Shown here: positions 12,381 through 23,365 of the stretch, piece by piece | Numbering within the stretch: position 1 is the stretch's first letter | Layout: every line of letters starts with the position of its first letter | DNA from: Coffea arabica | Lineage: Eukaryota > Streptophyta > Magnoliopsida > Gentianales > Rubiaceae | Length of the DNA stretch: 64,000 nucleotides | Assembly: GCF_036785885.1 (NCBI RefSeq) | Contig: NC_092326.1 | Span: 38,960,287-39,024,286 of the forward strand | Direction of reading: 5' to 3' | Program-made: the position numbers and the translations under genes | Notes under the pieces: model-generated | What the model saw: the letters and a program-made list of their open reading frames with translations, nothing else | Told to the model about the DNA's origin: nothing | Database searches by the model: none

Positions 12381-13904
12381 ATGGAGGGCAAGCAAACTAG
12401 GGGTCGTCGGAAAATTGAAATGAAAAAGATAGAAAACGCTGATGATAGGTATGCTAGCTTCTCCAAACGTAAGAATGGAATTTACAAGAAAGCTAGTGAA
12501 CTTTGCACCTTGTGCTCGATGGACATTGGCATACTCATATTTTCACCAACAAATAAGCCTTATTCTTTTTTCCATCCAACTATGGAAACTGTTCTTAATC
12601 GATTCCACAAAAAAGACCAGCAACCCGATCCTACACAGCAACTTATTGAGGCATATACTCGAGCTAACGTTGATAGACTCAACAAACAACTTGACGAGCT
12701 TGACGCTCAGATGGAGATTGAGTCAAATAGGGCTAAGCATTTGGATCAAATTGGTGCTCCAAAAGACCCGTTTGCTTGGTTGCCCACCCCCATTCAGGAA
12801 ATGGATGAGGAGATGGTTGCAAAAGTTGAAGCTTGGGTAGGTGACATGCTTGTCCAGTTGCAAAACCATGCAAATGAGTTGAACAAGGGAGCTTCTTCAT
12901 CAGCTGCTGTTCCTCAAGCTGCTGGCCCTTCTGCATCAGCTTATGTCCCCATACAAGATTTTGGTTTTGGAACAGCTTCTTCATCAGCTGGTTTTCATCC
13001 ACAAGATTATACTTTTGGAGGTTCTTCATCAGCTTTTGTTCCTCGAAAAGATTTTAATGTTGGAGGTTCTTCATCGGCTTTTGTTCCTCCAAAAGATTTC
13101 AATGTTGGAGGTTCATCATCAGCTTTTGTTCCTCCGAAAGATTTCAATATTGGAGGTTCTTCGTCAGCTTCTGTTCCTCCAAAAAATTTCAATATTGGAG
13201 GTTCGTCATCAGCTTTTGTTCCTCCAAAAGATTTCAATGTTGGAGGTTCTTCGTCAGATTTTGTTCCTCCAAAAGATTTGAATGTTGGAGGTTCTTCATC
13301 AGCTTTTGTTCCTTCAAACTATTTTAATGTTGGAGGTTCTTCATCAGCTTTTGTTCCTCCGGAAGATTTTAATCTTGGAGCTCCTTCATCGGGTGTTGCA
13401 CCTCCAGAAGGTTTTAATCTTGGAGCTCCTTCATCAGCTGTTGCTCCTGTAGCAGATTCTAGCTTTGGAGTTTCTTCAGAAGATTTTACTTTTGGGACTT
13501 CTTCATCAGCTTTTGTTTCTTCAGAAGATTTTAATCTTAGAGCTTCTTCATCAGCTGCTATTCCTCCAGAAGGTTACAGTTTTGAAGAATTTTATTATGA
13601 AGCTGCTTCATCACTTGGTGTCGCTCCTGAAGATTTTTATTCTGAAGTTTCTCCCCCATTTGTTCTTCCGCGAGATGATTTTAACTATGAAACTTCATCA
13701 ATTACTCCTATGGAAAGTTATAATTTTGAAGCTCCGTCAATTATTCCTCCACCAGAAGATTTTAGTGTTGGAGCTTCTTCATCACCTATTCCTCCACCAG
13801 AGGATTTTACTGCTGGAGCATCTTCATCGCCCATTCCTCCACCAGAAGATTTTGGTGCTGGACCCTCTTCATCACCTTTTCCTCCAAAAAACTCTAATCC
13901 ATAG
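12381..13904 (+). CDS. Type I (M-alpha, AGL62-like) MADS-box protein with a long repeat tail
   Basis: A single uninterrupted exon encodes 507 residues. Residues about 5-65 form the MADS DNA-binding domain, recognisable by TRGRRKIEMKKIENADDRYA, FSKRKNGIYKKASELCTLCS and ILIFSP. A central region (about 75-170) is charged and helical-looking, with PTPIQEMDEEMVAKVEAWV resembling the AGL62-like I/K-less region. From about residue 185 to the end the protein is a low-complexity Ser/Pro/Gly/Phe/Asp tail. It includes eight near-identical 15-mers of the type GGSSSAFVPPKDFNV (residues 213-332), then more degenerate units and three PIPPPEDF-type units near the C-terminus. Most M-alpha proteins are 200-350 residues, so the tail is the oddity. 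The family acts in the nucleus, often in female gametophyte and endosperm; the role of this member is unknown. No premature stop is present and the frame is kept throughout the array, which argues for a functional gene. Confidence 0.9.
   Translation: MEGKQTRGRRKIEMKKIENADDRYASFSKRKNGIYKKASELCTLCSMDIGILIFSPTNKPYSFFHPTMETVLNRFHKKDQQPDPTQQLIEAYTRANVDRLNKQLDELDAQMEIESNRAKHLDQIGAPKDPFAWLPTPIQEMDEEMVAKVEAWVGDMLVQLQNHANELNKGASSSAAVPQAAGPSASAYVPIQDFGFGTASSSAGFHPQDYTFGGSSSAFVPRKDFNVGGSSSAFVPPKDFNVGGSSSAFVPPKDFNIGGSSSASVPPKNFNIGGSSSAFVPPKDFNVGGSSSDFVPPKDLNVGGSSSAFVPSNYFNVGGSSSAFVPPEDFNLGAPSSGVAPPEGFNLGAPSSAVAPVADSSFGVSSEDFTFGTSSSAFVSSEDFNLRASSSAAIPPEGYSFEEFYYEAASSLGVAPEDFYSEVSPPFVLPRDDFNYETSSITPMESYNFEAPSIIPPPEDFSVGASSSPIPPPEDFTAGASSSPIPPPEDFGAGPSSSPFPPKNSNP
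13017..13376 (+). repeat. Eight tandem 45-bp units within the MADS coding region
   Basis: Eight consecutive units of 45 bp each encode GGSSSA(F)VPPKDFN(V/I/L). Because 45 is a multiple of three, all copies stay in frame, and stop-free frames also appear on other frames and the opposite strand. Variation between copies is mostly single-base (R/P, D/N, V/I, A/D). More diverged relatives extend on both sides (about 12894-13890). Confidence 0.95.
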
Positions 13905-16900
13905 TGTTCATTTTGTGTTCCATCAGTAGTAATCAATAATATCATGTTACAAAAATAAATAAAATCATAATCCGATTCCTTTACCCCCCCCCTCCACCCC
14001 CCCAACATTCACAATGTAGCTTTTATATTGTCTGGTGAAAGCAATGAAATAATTTTTTCCTCAAAAGCAAATGGTGTCTGTGTGTAATGGTATACACATG
14101 GCATTAATTTGTCAATTTTTATGAATCGTGTTAATTATTTCATTTAGCTGACATTATGTGTCAAGAATCTCATGTGCTAATCGGAGTTTTAGGATTTCTA
14201 ACTTCTGATATATTCAAGCCTATATATAGACTATGATATACTTGTACCCAATAGAGAAAAAAAGAAAATAAAATCTCATTCTTGTTTGTAAGTTATGCTA
14301 GGGTAAAATGACCTTCACAACTAGTTAAAACTCTATGCAAACTTACTTTTGTGCAGATTCATATTCCCTGCGATGCCATTAAACTCGAATAAGCCATGAA
14401 GGTTTTCATACATATTAATTACTTGTAAGAATAACAAAATATATGCAATCCATATGAGATTATAATAAAATGCTGATTGTATTTCCAAGGACAACAAACA
14501 TATGCATACTTATATAATCATAAGTGTTTATTAGTCCAAATTAATGAGGGGTGGGTATTGTTCTTGTTTAGGCTGTTCCACAAGTAATGTCTATATTCCT
14601 ATTTCTAATATTGTGGTCAAGATCTTATGGACCCAAAATTTGAAATTTTGTCACATTTTATCCTAAAAAGTTGTATTAATCTAAATAAAGCATCCAAGTT
14701 TAGATGGTAAAGAGAATATCAAATGAATAAATCATCGAATAGCTTTAATTGCTTTTTGTATATGATCAACTAGAAAATAACAAATTTTCCTACTGCTAGG
14801 AGCAATAGGAATTGTTTCACCTTTACGATTTTAGGAGGATGATGGAAATCGTTTCAGATTTTGATTATATATTCTCGGTTGCTGGCTATAGTAGATCCAG
14901 TACTGCTAGTCATAAGGTATCTTAAAATGCATAGTCAAAAGTTTCGATTTACGTTGAATGGACTGTTTTCTAATTCTCTTATCTTTACATGCATTATCAT
15001 CTTCTGAATGGTTAATAATATATAAGGCATTTTCTTTCTTTTTTTATTTCTCTATTTTGATGAAATTGGGGTGGAAGCTGAATTTTCTTATTACCAACTC
15101 AACTGATATAGAAGGAACAGAATCTAACATAATCATCAATATTCTTATCAACTCAATTGAGATTACTGAATGGACTATAATAAGCCTTAGGTTTCATTTC
15201 CCTTAGGCTTTTTGAGTATCAAGAGAAAAAAAGTTTATTTGTATATGATATTGTTCATCAAAAAAAGTTTTAATTGTATCATAAATACGTTTTTTAATCA
15301 CTGTTTGATCTTTCCAACCAATTTATTTTACGTACATCACATCTCAAAGAGTAAGTTACAAAGGCGGAAATACACAATTTTTAGGCGTGTTTACAGGTTC
15401 GTATCAGTTTGCGTGTCTTAATTCTAAGCTTAATCCAAAGAGGATCCATTTTAGCCTATCAAACTACTGGACAAATGATGTCTGCAAGAATTTCTCAAGT
15501 GTAACAATAGTCACAAATGAAACTGGGGACCAGAATAAATGTTGCATATGGACCATGTTTGAGACTGAAATGCACAATATAGTGTAAAGGGCAGAGAGGA
15601 ACAAATTTGTCAACATAAGGGACCATTAGTCTGTGTGCTTTTTTCTAATTAATGGCTTCTTCTAGTGCTAATTATTTTAGTTCCGAAGCACTGGCAAATT
15701 AATTCGTAAAACTTCCTCATTTAATTAGGAATCATTTTTCTCAAAGTTGGAATAGTATCTAGCAGAATTACACTTATTCTTAGGAGTTAGGGGAAGCAGA
15801 TTATTGCAGCCGTTAAAGCAACTACAATGCTGTAAAGATTTTTTTGCATCTTTGGAAGAACAGCCAGCCATAATCTCTGGGGAGGTTGTTAGTGCAATGA
15901 AGACAAGTTCAATTAATTGATGGCTTCTTCCTCTTTTCAATTTGATCTTTCATTGCTCATTCAATCCTGTAGTTCTTATCCAAGCTTCGTTACCGGGTGA
16001 GACCACAAGTATAAAACAAGCAAATTGCAAAATACTGACACCCAAAAGAGAAGTAGAGAACAAGAGCTTTGGCAATGAAGACGTACGATCAAATGTAATA
16101 CCGACTTTTATGGTGACAGCTTTTAAAAGAAATGGCCCAAAGAACAGTGGCAGCTGTTTATTTTTCAGGAAGAAGTAGAAGGGCTTATCTTTAGTGAATT
16201 TGAAGAAGAAAGGGACCCTTCTTAGGCAGGCTTCTTTCATTGGATGCTAGACACGTATATAAATGTGGTACATATGTGACTTTACACGAAAAACAATGGG
16301 TGAAATGGTGATGCACTCATGCACTCTCTTCTTTTGCTTTTGATAATTACATGCAGTCTCGTCTTAACTCATAAAGCTTAAACCCCACAAACATATACTA
16401 ATCATTGTGCTCCTCAGAGAGACCTGCTTTTGTTTATCTGGGCCAACACTTTTGTTTGTGTGCTGCAAAATTTTTGTCATTTGAATTGATCAGGGCAATA
16501 GACCTATTTGTTGACCGTGGCTAGCTATTCCCTTTTAGCGCTGCATTCCTGACAGTTCACGGTCAAGATTTAACTAAAAAAAAATTATGCGATCTAGATT
16601 TTATCTTATATCTCGATTTTAACAATATGTGTGGGATCTACAAAATTTTATTTTAAAGTTACACGTTGTTGAAAGTAAATTATTCCACATACAAATAAAG
16701 TTACGTCGTATGCAAAATATACATAACAGTTAGGAATGGTTGCACCTGCAACTGTTCTTGCCCCTAGTCCTAGAGAATACACTGCTTCTTTTAGCTATTC
16801 CTTTTTACCGGTGATTATCTTTTTCATGTTTTGCCTAGCGAATATGCTTCTACTAAGGCCTAGTTTGCGTACTAGTAATGTGGTTGTCCGGGATGTACTT

Positions 16901-17251
16901 GAGGTTTAACCTCGTGTGGAAGCTGTTTTCTTGCCTATGTCAATAAAATAGTTACTAGTATTTTGCTCAGAAAAGAAAAAACTTTCGGTACAACGTAGAA
17001 CTGTACATAGAATCTTGGAATGGTAATAGAAAAGAAAAATAGCTTTGGGAAGAATGTTTCAAATTCAAGAATAGTAGTCCGCCCATAAAGTTAATGCAAT
17101 AAAAGCCTACATAAATGAGAAGTGCCTTAAACGAAACCTACAAAATTTCCATCCAAGGAGAAGAAAGAAATTCAATTAGTGCGAAGAATCTTTTTTAATT
17201 TTGTTTCGGTGTAAATCTTTCAGTAGTATCTGGTTGACCTCATTGGACCAC

Positions 17252-17338
17252 GACTAATTTGGAATCAAGTACTGTCAAATCTTTTTCTAGAAGTGATTAG
17301 TTTGGAATAAAATGCTATCCAATCTTTTTTTAGGAGTG
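17252..17338 (+). repeat. Two-copy tandem repeat of about 43 bp
   Basis: Copies start at 17252 (GACTAATTTGGAAT) and 17295 (GATTAGTTTGGAAT). Both end CAATCTTTTT or CAAATCTTTTT followed by TAGAAG or TAGGAG. They lie immediately beside the SINE-like sequence. Confidence 0.6.
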
Positions 17339-17339
17339 G

Positions 17340-17433
17340 TTCTTCGAATATTATATTTTCCATCCACAAAATTCGAACCCGAGACTTTGTTTAAAGGGTA
17401 TCAAACTCCTTATCACTTGACCCAAGAACCTAT
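17340..17433 (-). mobile_element. Degenerate tRNA-derived SINE candidate
   Basis: On the minus strand a box A-like TGGGTCAAGTGATAAGGAGT is followed about 30 bases later by a good box B, GTCTCGGGTTCGAATTT. This is the arrangement of a plant tRNA-derived SINE head. No target duplication or clear tail was found. Confidence 0.4.
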
Positions 17434-18274
17434 GATGTATGACACAATCTGAATACAAGAAACTAGGACAAAGATTTATCAATTTTCAAGTAAAAGGTAC
17501 TTTGTTTTGCTCTTTTGTTTTTTGGTTTGTTATAAAAAGGTAAAATCAAGGAACAAAATGGGTAAAAGAATTTGCATCATTAAGGTAAATGTTGTTGAGT
17601 AACATCATAGTTTTACAGAAAAGCAAAATAAGATGAACAAAAGCTGCTCAAAAACAGATGAACAGAAACTACCATCGTATAGTTATCCATTTATTTTTCT
17701 CAATTAATATAATCAGAGAGATGTGGACACGCATACACACAAAAACATCAGTATTGATTGAATACTATAGCAACTTCATGTTAGCACGACCATATACAAT
17801 TCATACTTGTTTGCTTCACGATCAATTTTGTTTTATTTTTCAATATTACTGCGGGGGACCGTTCAAAGCAGCTATTCCGTGTGGAGAAAAAGCAAATCAA
17901 CCATGTCTTTTTGATTAAATGAATAAAGACACTCCTCCTTGGAATGATGGCCCTTTCGGATTTCCCGAACAAAGACTATTCCAAAAAGTTAGCAATCAAA
18001 GATCATCATGGCTGCAATCCCATCTCCATGCATCCCCATGGCCAAAATGATTGGAAAATAATATACACTTGCTACTAAATAACAACAAAAAAATTGTAAT
18101 TATAACGTTCAAGACTAGAATCATAAACCAAAAGGTGTCGCTCGATTGTATATAGTATTTAACGTTTTGTAGAAACAACAATTTTCACAAGCACCAAGAG
18201 ATGACTAGCCATGACATAAACCCACAATATTCTTAATTTCTGCTACCTCTGATGTATTTTCTTGTTCTCAGTTC

Positions 18275-18697
18275 TCACCTATTTGAAATGGGGTTTGGAC
18301 CGCTAGGAACTTCATGAGCGCTGGCACTGAATATTTTATCCCTCCATGAGAAAGATGGAACCTTAACAGAATGGCGCCCTCCTTTTCTTCCTATTGGTGA
18401 AAAATGGATTCCATTATTTGTCGAATCATGGGCACTGTCTCTGCAATCTCTCCTTGTAGAAGATTTTGATATGATTTGCTTTTGCCCCGTCAGTTTAGCT
18501 GATTCATGCCTGGGATCAGCTTTCTGGAATGAACTGGGATTTTCCTGCTGATGATGATGATCCGCTATCAGAACTAGGAGGAAAAAAAGTAGGGTTAATG
18601 AAGTGATGTAGGGAGAAATGGAGGAGGTGAATTTGTAGCTGATAGGTCTTCTTCCTTCATTCCTAGCCATACAGAACGGAGAGCAAGAACCATCCAT
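18275..18697 (-). CDS. CLE41/44: CLE peptide hormone precursor encoding TDIF (CLE41/CLE44 type)
   Basis: The C-terminus reads AHEVPSGPNPISNR-stop. HEVPSGPNPISN (18281-18316) is identical to the mature TDIF dodecapeptide of CLE41 and CLE44. This secreted signal is perceived by the PXY/TDR receptor; it blocks xylem differentiation and promotes procambial and cambial division. The N-terminus has a basic stretch followed by a hydrophobic core (ITSLTLLFFLLVLIA), as expected for a secretory signal. The middle is variable and basic, as in other CLE precursors. The gene is intronless. I start at 18697, the first in-frame ATG, with A at -3 and G at +4 (140 residues). An ATG at 18670 (MARNEG, 131 residues) would also leave the signal intact. 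The final Arg after the CLE motif is a small extension usually trimmed in such peptides. Prolines 4 and 7 of TDIF are the known hydroxylation sites and both are present. Confidence 0.93.
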   Translation of the reverse strand: MDGSCSPFCMARNEGRRPISYKFTSSISPYITSLTLLFFLLVLIADHHHQQENPSSFQKADPRHESAKLTGQKQIISKSSTRRDCRDSAHDSTNNGIHFSPIGRKGGRHSVKVPSFSWRDKIFSASAHEVPSGPNPISNR

Positions 18698-19042
18698 TAT
18701 ATAACTTGGTTTGTTTAGTACATTTCTCAAGGTTTGACTAGTGTTATGAATATATATTTAGAACTTGACAACAACCTTGTTGAGTTGAGCTGAGCTGAGC
18801 TGGCTAGCTTAGGATAAGAAAATGTATTTTTCTGCTTCTCTCTGTGTGTGTGAGTAGTGTGTATTATGTGGGAGGATGAGTGAGGAAGAATCTTGAAAGA
18901 GATAAAGAGTGTAAAGTGGGGGAGATAGCCAGAGAGGCTGCTTTATCAATGTTTCTTGCGGTAGACTAATGGTAGTGGTAAAGGTGAGAGTAGAAAAAAG
19001 AAAGTGTGCATATATCAAGTTATCAACTGGTATCAAAAGTCT

Positions 19043-19044
<2 letters not shown>

Positions 19045-19078
<34 letters not shown>
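19045..19078. repeat. (GA)17 microsatellite upstream of the TDIF gene
   Basis: A perfect GA dinucleotide run, read as CT on the TDIF coding strand, lies about 350 bp upstream of its start. Such tracts bind BPC/GAGA-type factors in plants and often mark leaders; binding here is an inference. Confidence 0.9.
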
Positions 19079-19081
<3 letters not shown>

Positions 19082-19990
19082 GGGTGGTTGATGGTCAAGG
19101 GTAAGCGCCTCTCGTCTCCTAAGAGGAGGACCGAATGGAGCCCATGCAGAAATGAGGTTAACAAAATGGACAAAATGATACAAACAATATTTGTCAGCAA
19201 AAGAAACTCAGAAGGGCTTGTTTTTATTAGCTGACACCTAGAAATGAAGAACATTCAAACATTGGTAACAAGTTGCTACTTACAGCAAAACTCAGTAGAA
19301 CATGAAAAATCATAGAAGTAGGAAAACCATTTACTGTCCTCGAACATGACAAGTATGTGCATTTTTGGCTTCAAAAGGATTTTAGAATGATTGCAATGGG
19401 ATCTTTCATGATGTATAATTATTGTGGTTAACTTGGCTGTAACAAAGTGATATTAAGACATGGTTGTTATTCTAGTACATTTCATTAGTGTACAACCCTA
19501 ACATTGATTAATCCTCATTAAGTTGGGACAATTGCACGAGGGGTTTTGTTGTCTTTAAGGGCTTCTTTTTTTTTATTTTTTTTTAATTTTTTTGGGGGAG
19601 TGGTGGGGCTCTTAATTGAGCTTTCTGAACTTGGTTTCAGTTTGGGTAAAGTAGAAGTGGCTCAAATATGTAAGAAAAATTTTATTTCCTTTCTAAACTT
19701 TAATTTGATGGTCTAGATGAAGCTAGGTCGACAGACACAACACTGTCCAATTTAAATTGTCAATAGCCTCGTGCAATCGCCTTCACAATGAGTTAAAAAC
19801 CAGGCTCACACTTGAGCAGATCGGGTTTTTAAAGATCCAATGATCCACATTATACCACATCATCTCACCAAATGCTATGGCACAATCTAGATCATTGGAT
19901 CTTTGAAAATCCAATCTACTTAAGTTTTGGCCAAGAACTATAGGCATAATGAGCTTTGTATGCCATGCACAATGGTTGGCCTAATTAGAC

Positions 19991-20150
19991 TAAAGGTGTA
20001 TTAGATAAAACTGATCGAAGTCTAAAAATTGAAATATGAGATATAAAATCTGAATTCATTAATTTATTGAATTGTTAAGTATTAAATCTGATAAATTTGA
20101 ATGTATATTACATTAAGTGATAAATGAATAGTTTATCACTTAAAAATGCG
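19991..20150 (+). mobile_element. hAT-like MITE remnant, related to 55199-55484
   Basis: It starts TAAAGGTGTATTAGATAAAA and contains GAATTCATTAATTTATTGAA, TTGTTAAGTATTAAATC and AATAGTTTATCACTTA. All of these have close counterparts in the copy at 55.2 kb. The right end is not clear. Confidence 0.4.
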
Positions 20151-20818
20151 AAAAAGGAGTAAAGATATGTGAATTTAGAATCTTTCGATCTTGAAATCTG
20201 AACCTTAACTGCTAGACGAACTCCTCCTTACCTCAGCCTTTGACGAACGCTTGACATGTACCACTCTTACTGGGTTCCATTAGTTATATGGGTTGGCCAG
20301 GGACTTTCTTTGGACCTTACACAGATCTGTACACAGAACAACGTAGTATCTGGATCTTAAGCGTGCCCATTCTGGCAATAGTAAAGCCCCATCATAAAGC
20401 CCAGTTTTTCCCTATTAGATAGAAAAACTTGTGCTCGACTTTTCTTTTCTTTTCTTGTAGTGAGTAATTGTTTTACCCTTTTATTTGTTTGAGGGAAAAA
20501 TCATGTAAGAAAGTGTGCCATGGGATAAGTGATGTGAAGTGAGGTAAAGAAAAAAAGGAAACTAACTTTCTCACATGTGTTTGGTTAACAAGAAAATGAA
20601 GCAAGAAAATATAAATTTTTATCTTTGTTTAGTTGGAAAGTCACGAAAAAAATTGGCTAGTGTGTCTTCTAATAAAAAAAAAAATTCAATATTGAAGTTC
20701 TCCAGTTTTGGTATTTAATATATGTAAAAACATGTAATAATTATAACATTTTGCATATTGGAAGAGTTGTTTAACTGAAAATTAATCACATTCTTTAACA
20801 ATAAGTTTGTGTGTTTGT

Positions 20819-20822
<4 letters not shown>

Positions 20823-20872
<50 letters not shown>
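20823..20872. repeat. (AT)25 microsatellite
   Basis: A perfect AT run of about 50 bases in intergenic DNA. Comparable AT runs occur at 30398-30455 (one interruption) and 31929-31980. Confidence 0.9.
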
Positions 20873-20876
<4 letters not shown>

Positions 20877-21524
20877 CTAATGTCATACAAATGTAGAAGA
20901 AAATAATACTAACATCATATAAATTCAATAAATTACTAATTTATTAATTTTTAAAAATAAAATAAGATTAAGATGTCTAACTACAAGCTGGTTATTTGAA
21001 TTATAAATTCTAAGTATTCTAATGAACATTCAAATAAACATTCAAAATTTGCAGGAAACTCACTTTTCCTTCACTTTCCTTCCCTTTTCCTGGCAAACAA
21101 ACACTATCCAAAACTTTCTGATCACAATTCATTCATCCCCTGCAACTGCTTGTTAGATGAGCAGTTGGAAATGTCTTAGCCCCCAAAAAAAATTAGCATA
21201 GTAAGTTATTCCTGGAGCTTCTGTTGATATTTAAAACATTTCAAGATCTTGCAAGCCGAAAAATGTACTAGAAAGCCATCAAAGGTAGTCAGAATTCAGA
21301 TGCATGGTGAAGTATAAAGATTTCTGTTTTCTTAAATGAAAAATATCAGAAACAACTGCGAACTAACTTAAATCCATTTCAAGTCATACTGGCCAGTGTG
21401 AAACGCTACAGCCAGACAAGAACAAATGAAACAAGAATGAGAAACAAAATTCCAGTCTTAAAATACAGATAAATCCGCCACCAATACTGAGGATGCAGTC
21501 TTAAGCTTCAGTATTTTCAATTAC

Positions 21525-23268
21525 TTAAGCATTGACACAGTTACAATTCACTCTGATTTCACCGTCATCAGCACTCAAATAGTCTTGAACATTCCCAAGT
21601 TTCACCATGGATGCTGCAAACTGATGGTGAAAGACATGAGTTTGGGAAGCCAATGCATTCACAAGAGGGGCTGTCCTTGAATCAGAATAGAGGATTTGGT
21701 CAGTTCTTAGGAGCCCCATCTTATTCTGAACATTCTTGAAGTACTGAACATCAAAGGTCTTAGGGGTGGTGGCATCAAGGTCTACGTATTCTGATGCCCA
21801 TCTGCATTTTCTCCTCAAGAAATTTAGATACTTGGGGTTGATGGTTGGATCAGGCTTTCCAGTTCCCATGTAGTTGAACAATCTGAACTGCAGCGATCCG
21901 CATGTGCTTCTTCCAATTGTATGAGCTCCTGTAAAATAAATGTCATGCAATGAGAAAATGGTGCTTATCATTGAAGAGTTATATTCTAGTGATTGATGGC
22001 TGCTTCCTACACATAAAGAAGGCTCATTTTACCGTTCGAACGATAGAGCATGTTCTTAACTGATTTCTTGGACATGCTTTTAGTTTTTCGTTCTATAAAA
22101 TTGGTTATATGATATGATATTCTCAACGACTTTTTCTTTCAATTTTTTTACTTTCGAAGCATAAAAAAAATGGTCAGAATCAGATGCTCTAAGATACCTG
22201 CATTTTGAATTCAAGCTTTTTCTTGGCAAAAATCAAAATGAGAACAGGCCTATTGTAATAAAAAGGACTGCACCACATTTTAGCTTCTTTTTCCTCATCA
22301 TCAAAAAGAAGATTTGCATACCTGAGAGGGCAACCAAGTCCAGTATATTCAGTCCCTTGGACTGGTAAAATTCGATCAAATCGGTGACTCTTTCGTGGCC
22401 CATGGGAACCATTTCAGCTTCCTTGGCAATGGAAACTCGTCCATCTTTCCTCCCATATGGGACCTGCCAGAATGGACCTCCAGCTAAAACTGTTGCATCT
22501 CTAGCAGCAGCAGTGAGAATGTCAGCACAGGAGACGGTCTTAGGGCACTTCTTCTCAATCTCTGCTTTGATATCATCAATCACTTCAAATCCTCTCAATG
22601 ACTTGCTCACATTAGACCTTCTTTCACTTCCTTGATGGTTCAAAAGAACTGAGGCATCACATCCCTATTCGAAAATCAAGAAATAAATTCATTAATCTAC
22701 GTAACTTAACTACGTAATATTCAATACGTTCATGAAAAAGATGAAATTCGACTCGTGATTTAATCACTGGACCTAAAAGGTTGAAATTTAATTAGAATGT
22801 CATTATGTAACCAGATGTTGACATTTAATTTATGACCAAATGAGGCAAGAAGTAATAATAGATAAGTGAGTCACCCGCACACACGTATACATACATAATA
22901 TATATATATATATATATATATCTAGGAAAATAAGGTGCAATTATTTGTTTGGAACAGCTAAAAGATTGACAAAATTTATTAGAAAATGAGATATATATAT
23001 ATATATATATAAGTACAAGTTGTAGTAAATGATATTTCTGTAGGGAAATAATGCTTACCCTAACAGCACAGTCGTGGAAGTGCAACCTCATGAGGGCAGG
23101 AGCAAGTGTGTAATCTTTGGCAACCCATTGTTTGACTTTATTGTGGATTATTTTTTCAACGTCTGGGCAGCTTCTATAGTAATGAAGGAAAGACAAAGCA
23201 TCATCATCAAATGCAGAAGTTTCAAGAAAAAAGAAGACCAAGAAGCACAAAGAGATAGAGAATTTCAT
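21525..23268 (-). CDS. Secreted class III peroxidase, PER7-like
   Basis: Haem peroxidase of the plant secretory pathway (EC 1.11.1.7) that oxidises phenolics with hydrogen peroxide in the wall or vacuole. Exons in transcription order are 23268-23059, 22664-22322 and 21928-21525, joining to 318 residues. A signal peptide (MKFSISLCFLVFFFLETSA) is followed by the distal site RLHFHDC (catalytic Arg and His) and GCDASVLL. VSCADILTAAARD comes next, and the proximal haem ligand lies in SGAHTIGRSTC. The end, VNCNCVNA, completes the cysteine pattern. By memory the closest match is Arabidopsis PER7 (for example RLHFHDC(S/A)VRGCDASVLLN and RRCRWASE-like RRKCRWASEYVDLD). The gene lacks the second of the three classical introns, since exon 2 runs straight through VSCADIL. 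The first ATG is at 23268; upstream in-frame sequence begins with TTG. Intron 1 contains two AT microsatellites. A TATA-like run sits about 95 bp upstream. All catalytic residues are intact. Confidence 0.95.
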
Positions 23269-23364
23269 GGTTTTGTTCCTTTTGTACAATTGGCCAAGCT
23301 AGGAGTGTTTGGCTTGATTTGATTTTCGGGTTCGTTGAGTTTTTAGTGAGTGATCAATAGGTGT

Positions 23365-23365
23365 G

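Larger units (their letters stand above)
13905..18274. other. Intergenic region between MADS and TDIF genes
   Basis: No gene is supported. Just after the MADS stop there is a C-rich tract (13983-14003). A two-copy tandem repeat of about 43 bp lies at 17252-17338 and a degenerate tRNA-like SINE candidate at 17340-17433 on the minus strand. The remainder is AT-rich single-copy-looking DNA with short open frames that resemble nothing. Confidence 0.6.
18698..21524. other. Divergent flank of the TDIF gene and 3' flank of the peroxidase gene
   Basis: The part up to about 19250 is the TDIF promoter and leader. It contains a (GA)17 tract (CT on the transcribed strand), typical of plant leaders and core promoters. 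Beyond that are a hAT-like MITE remnant (19991-20150), a long AT microsatellite (20823-20872), and AT-rich DNA with weak inverted similarity between about 20500-20600 and 21050-21120. No gene is supported; the 124-codon minus open frame at 18809-19183 lies in the TDIF leader or promoter. Confidence 0.55.

Noticed and set aside
12943..14008. Open frames in other frames and on the minus strand across the MADS repeat array
   Set aside because: They arise because the 45-bp unit is a multiple of three and free of stops in several frames. They lack starts in good context and resemble no protein.
15950..16240. 96-codon minus-strand open frame
   Set aside because: It has a superficially protein-like end (GNEAWIRTTG), but there is no domain, no intron context and no promoter sign.
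18809..19183. 124-codon minus-strand open frame with a Ser-Leu repeat
   Set aside because: The Ser-Leu run is simply the GA microsatellite translated. It lies in the TDIF promoter or leader; at most it could be an upstream ORF.
20540..21140. Possible large inverted-repeat element around the AT microsatellite
   Set aside because: The ends share only purine-rich or pyrimidine-rich composition and a TGTTTG(G/T) stretch; boundaries and target duplication are not convincing.
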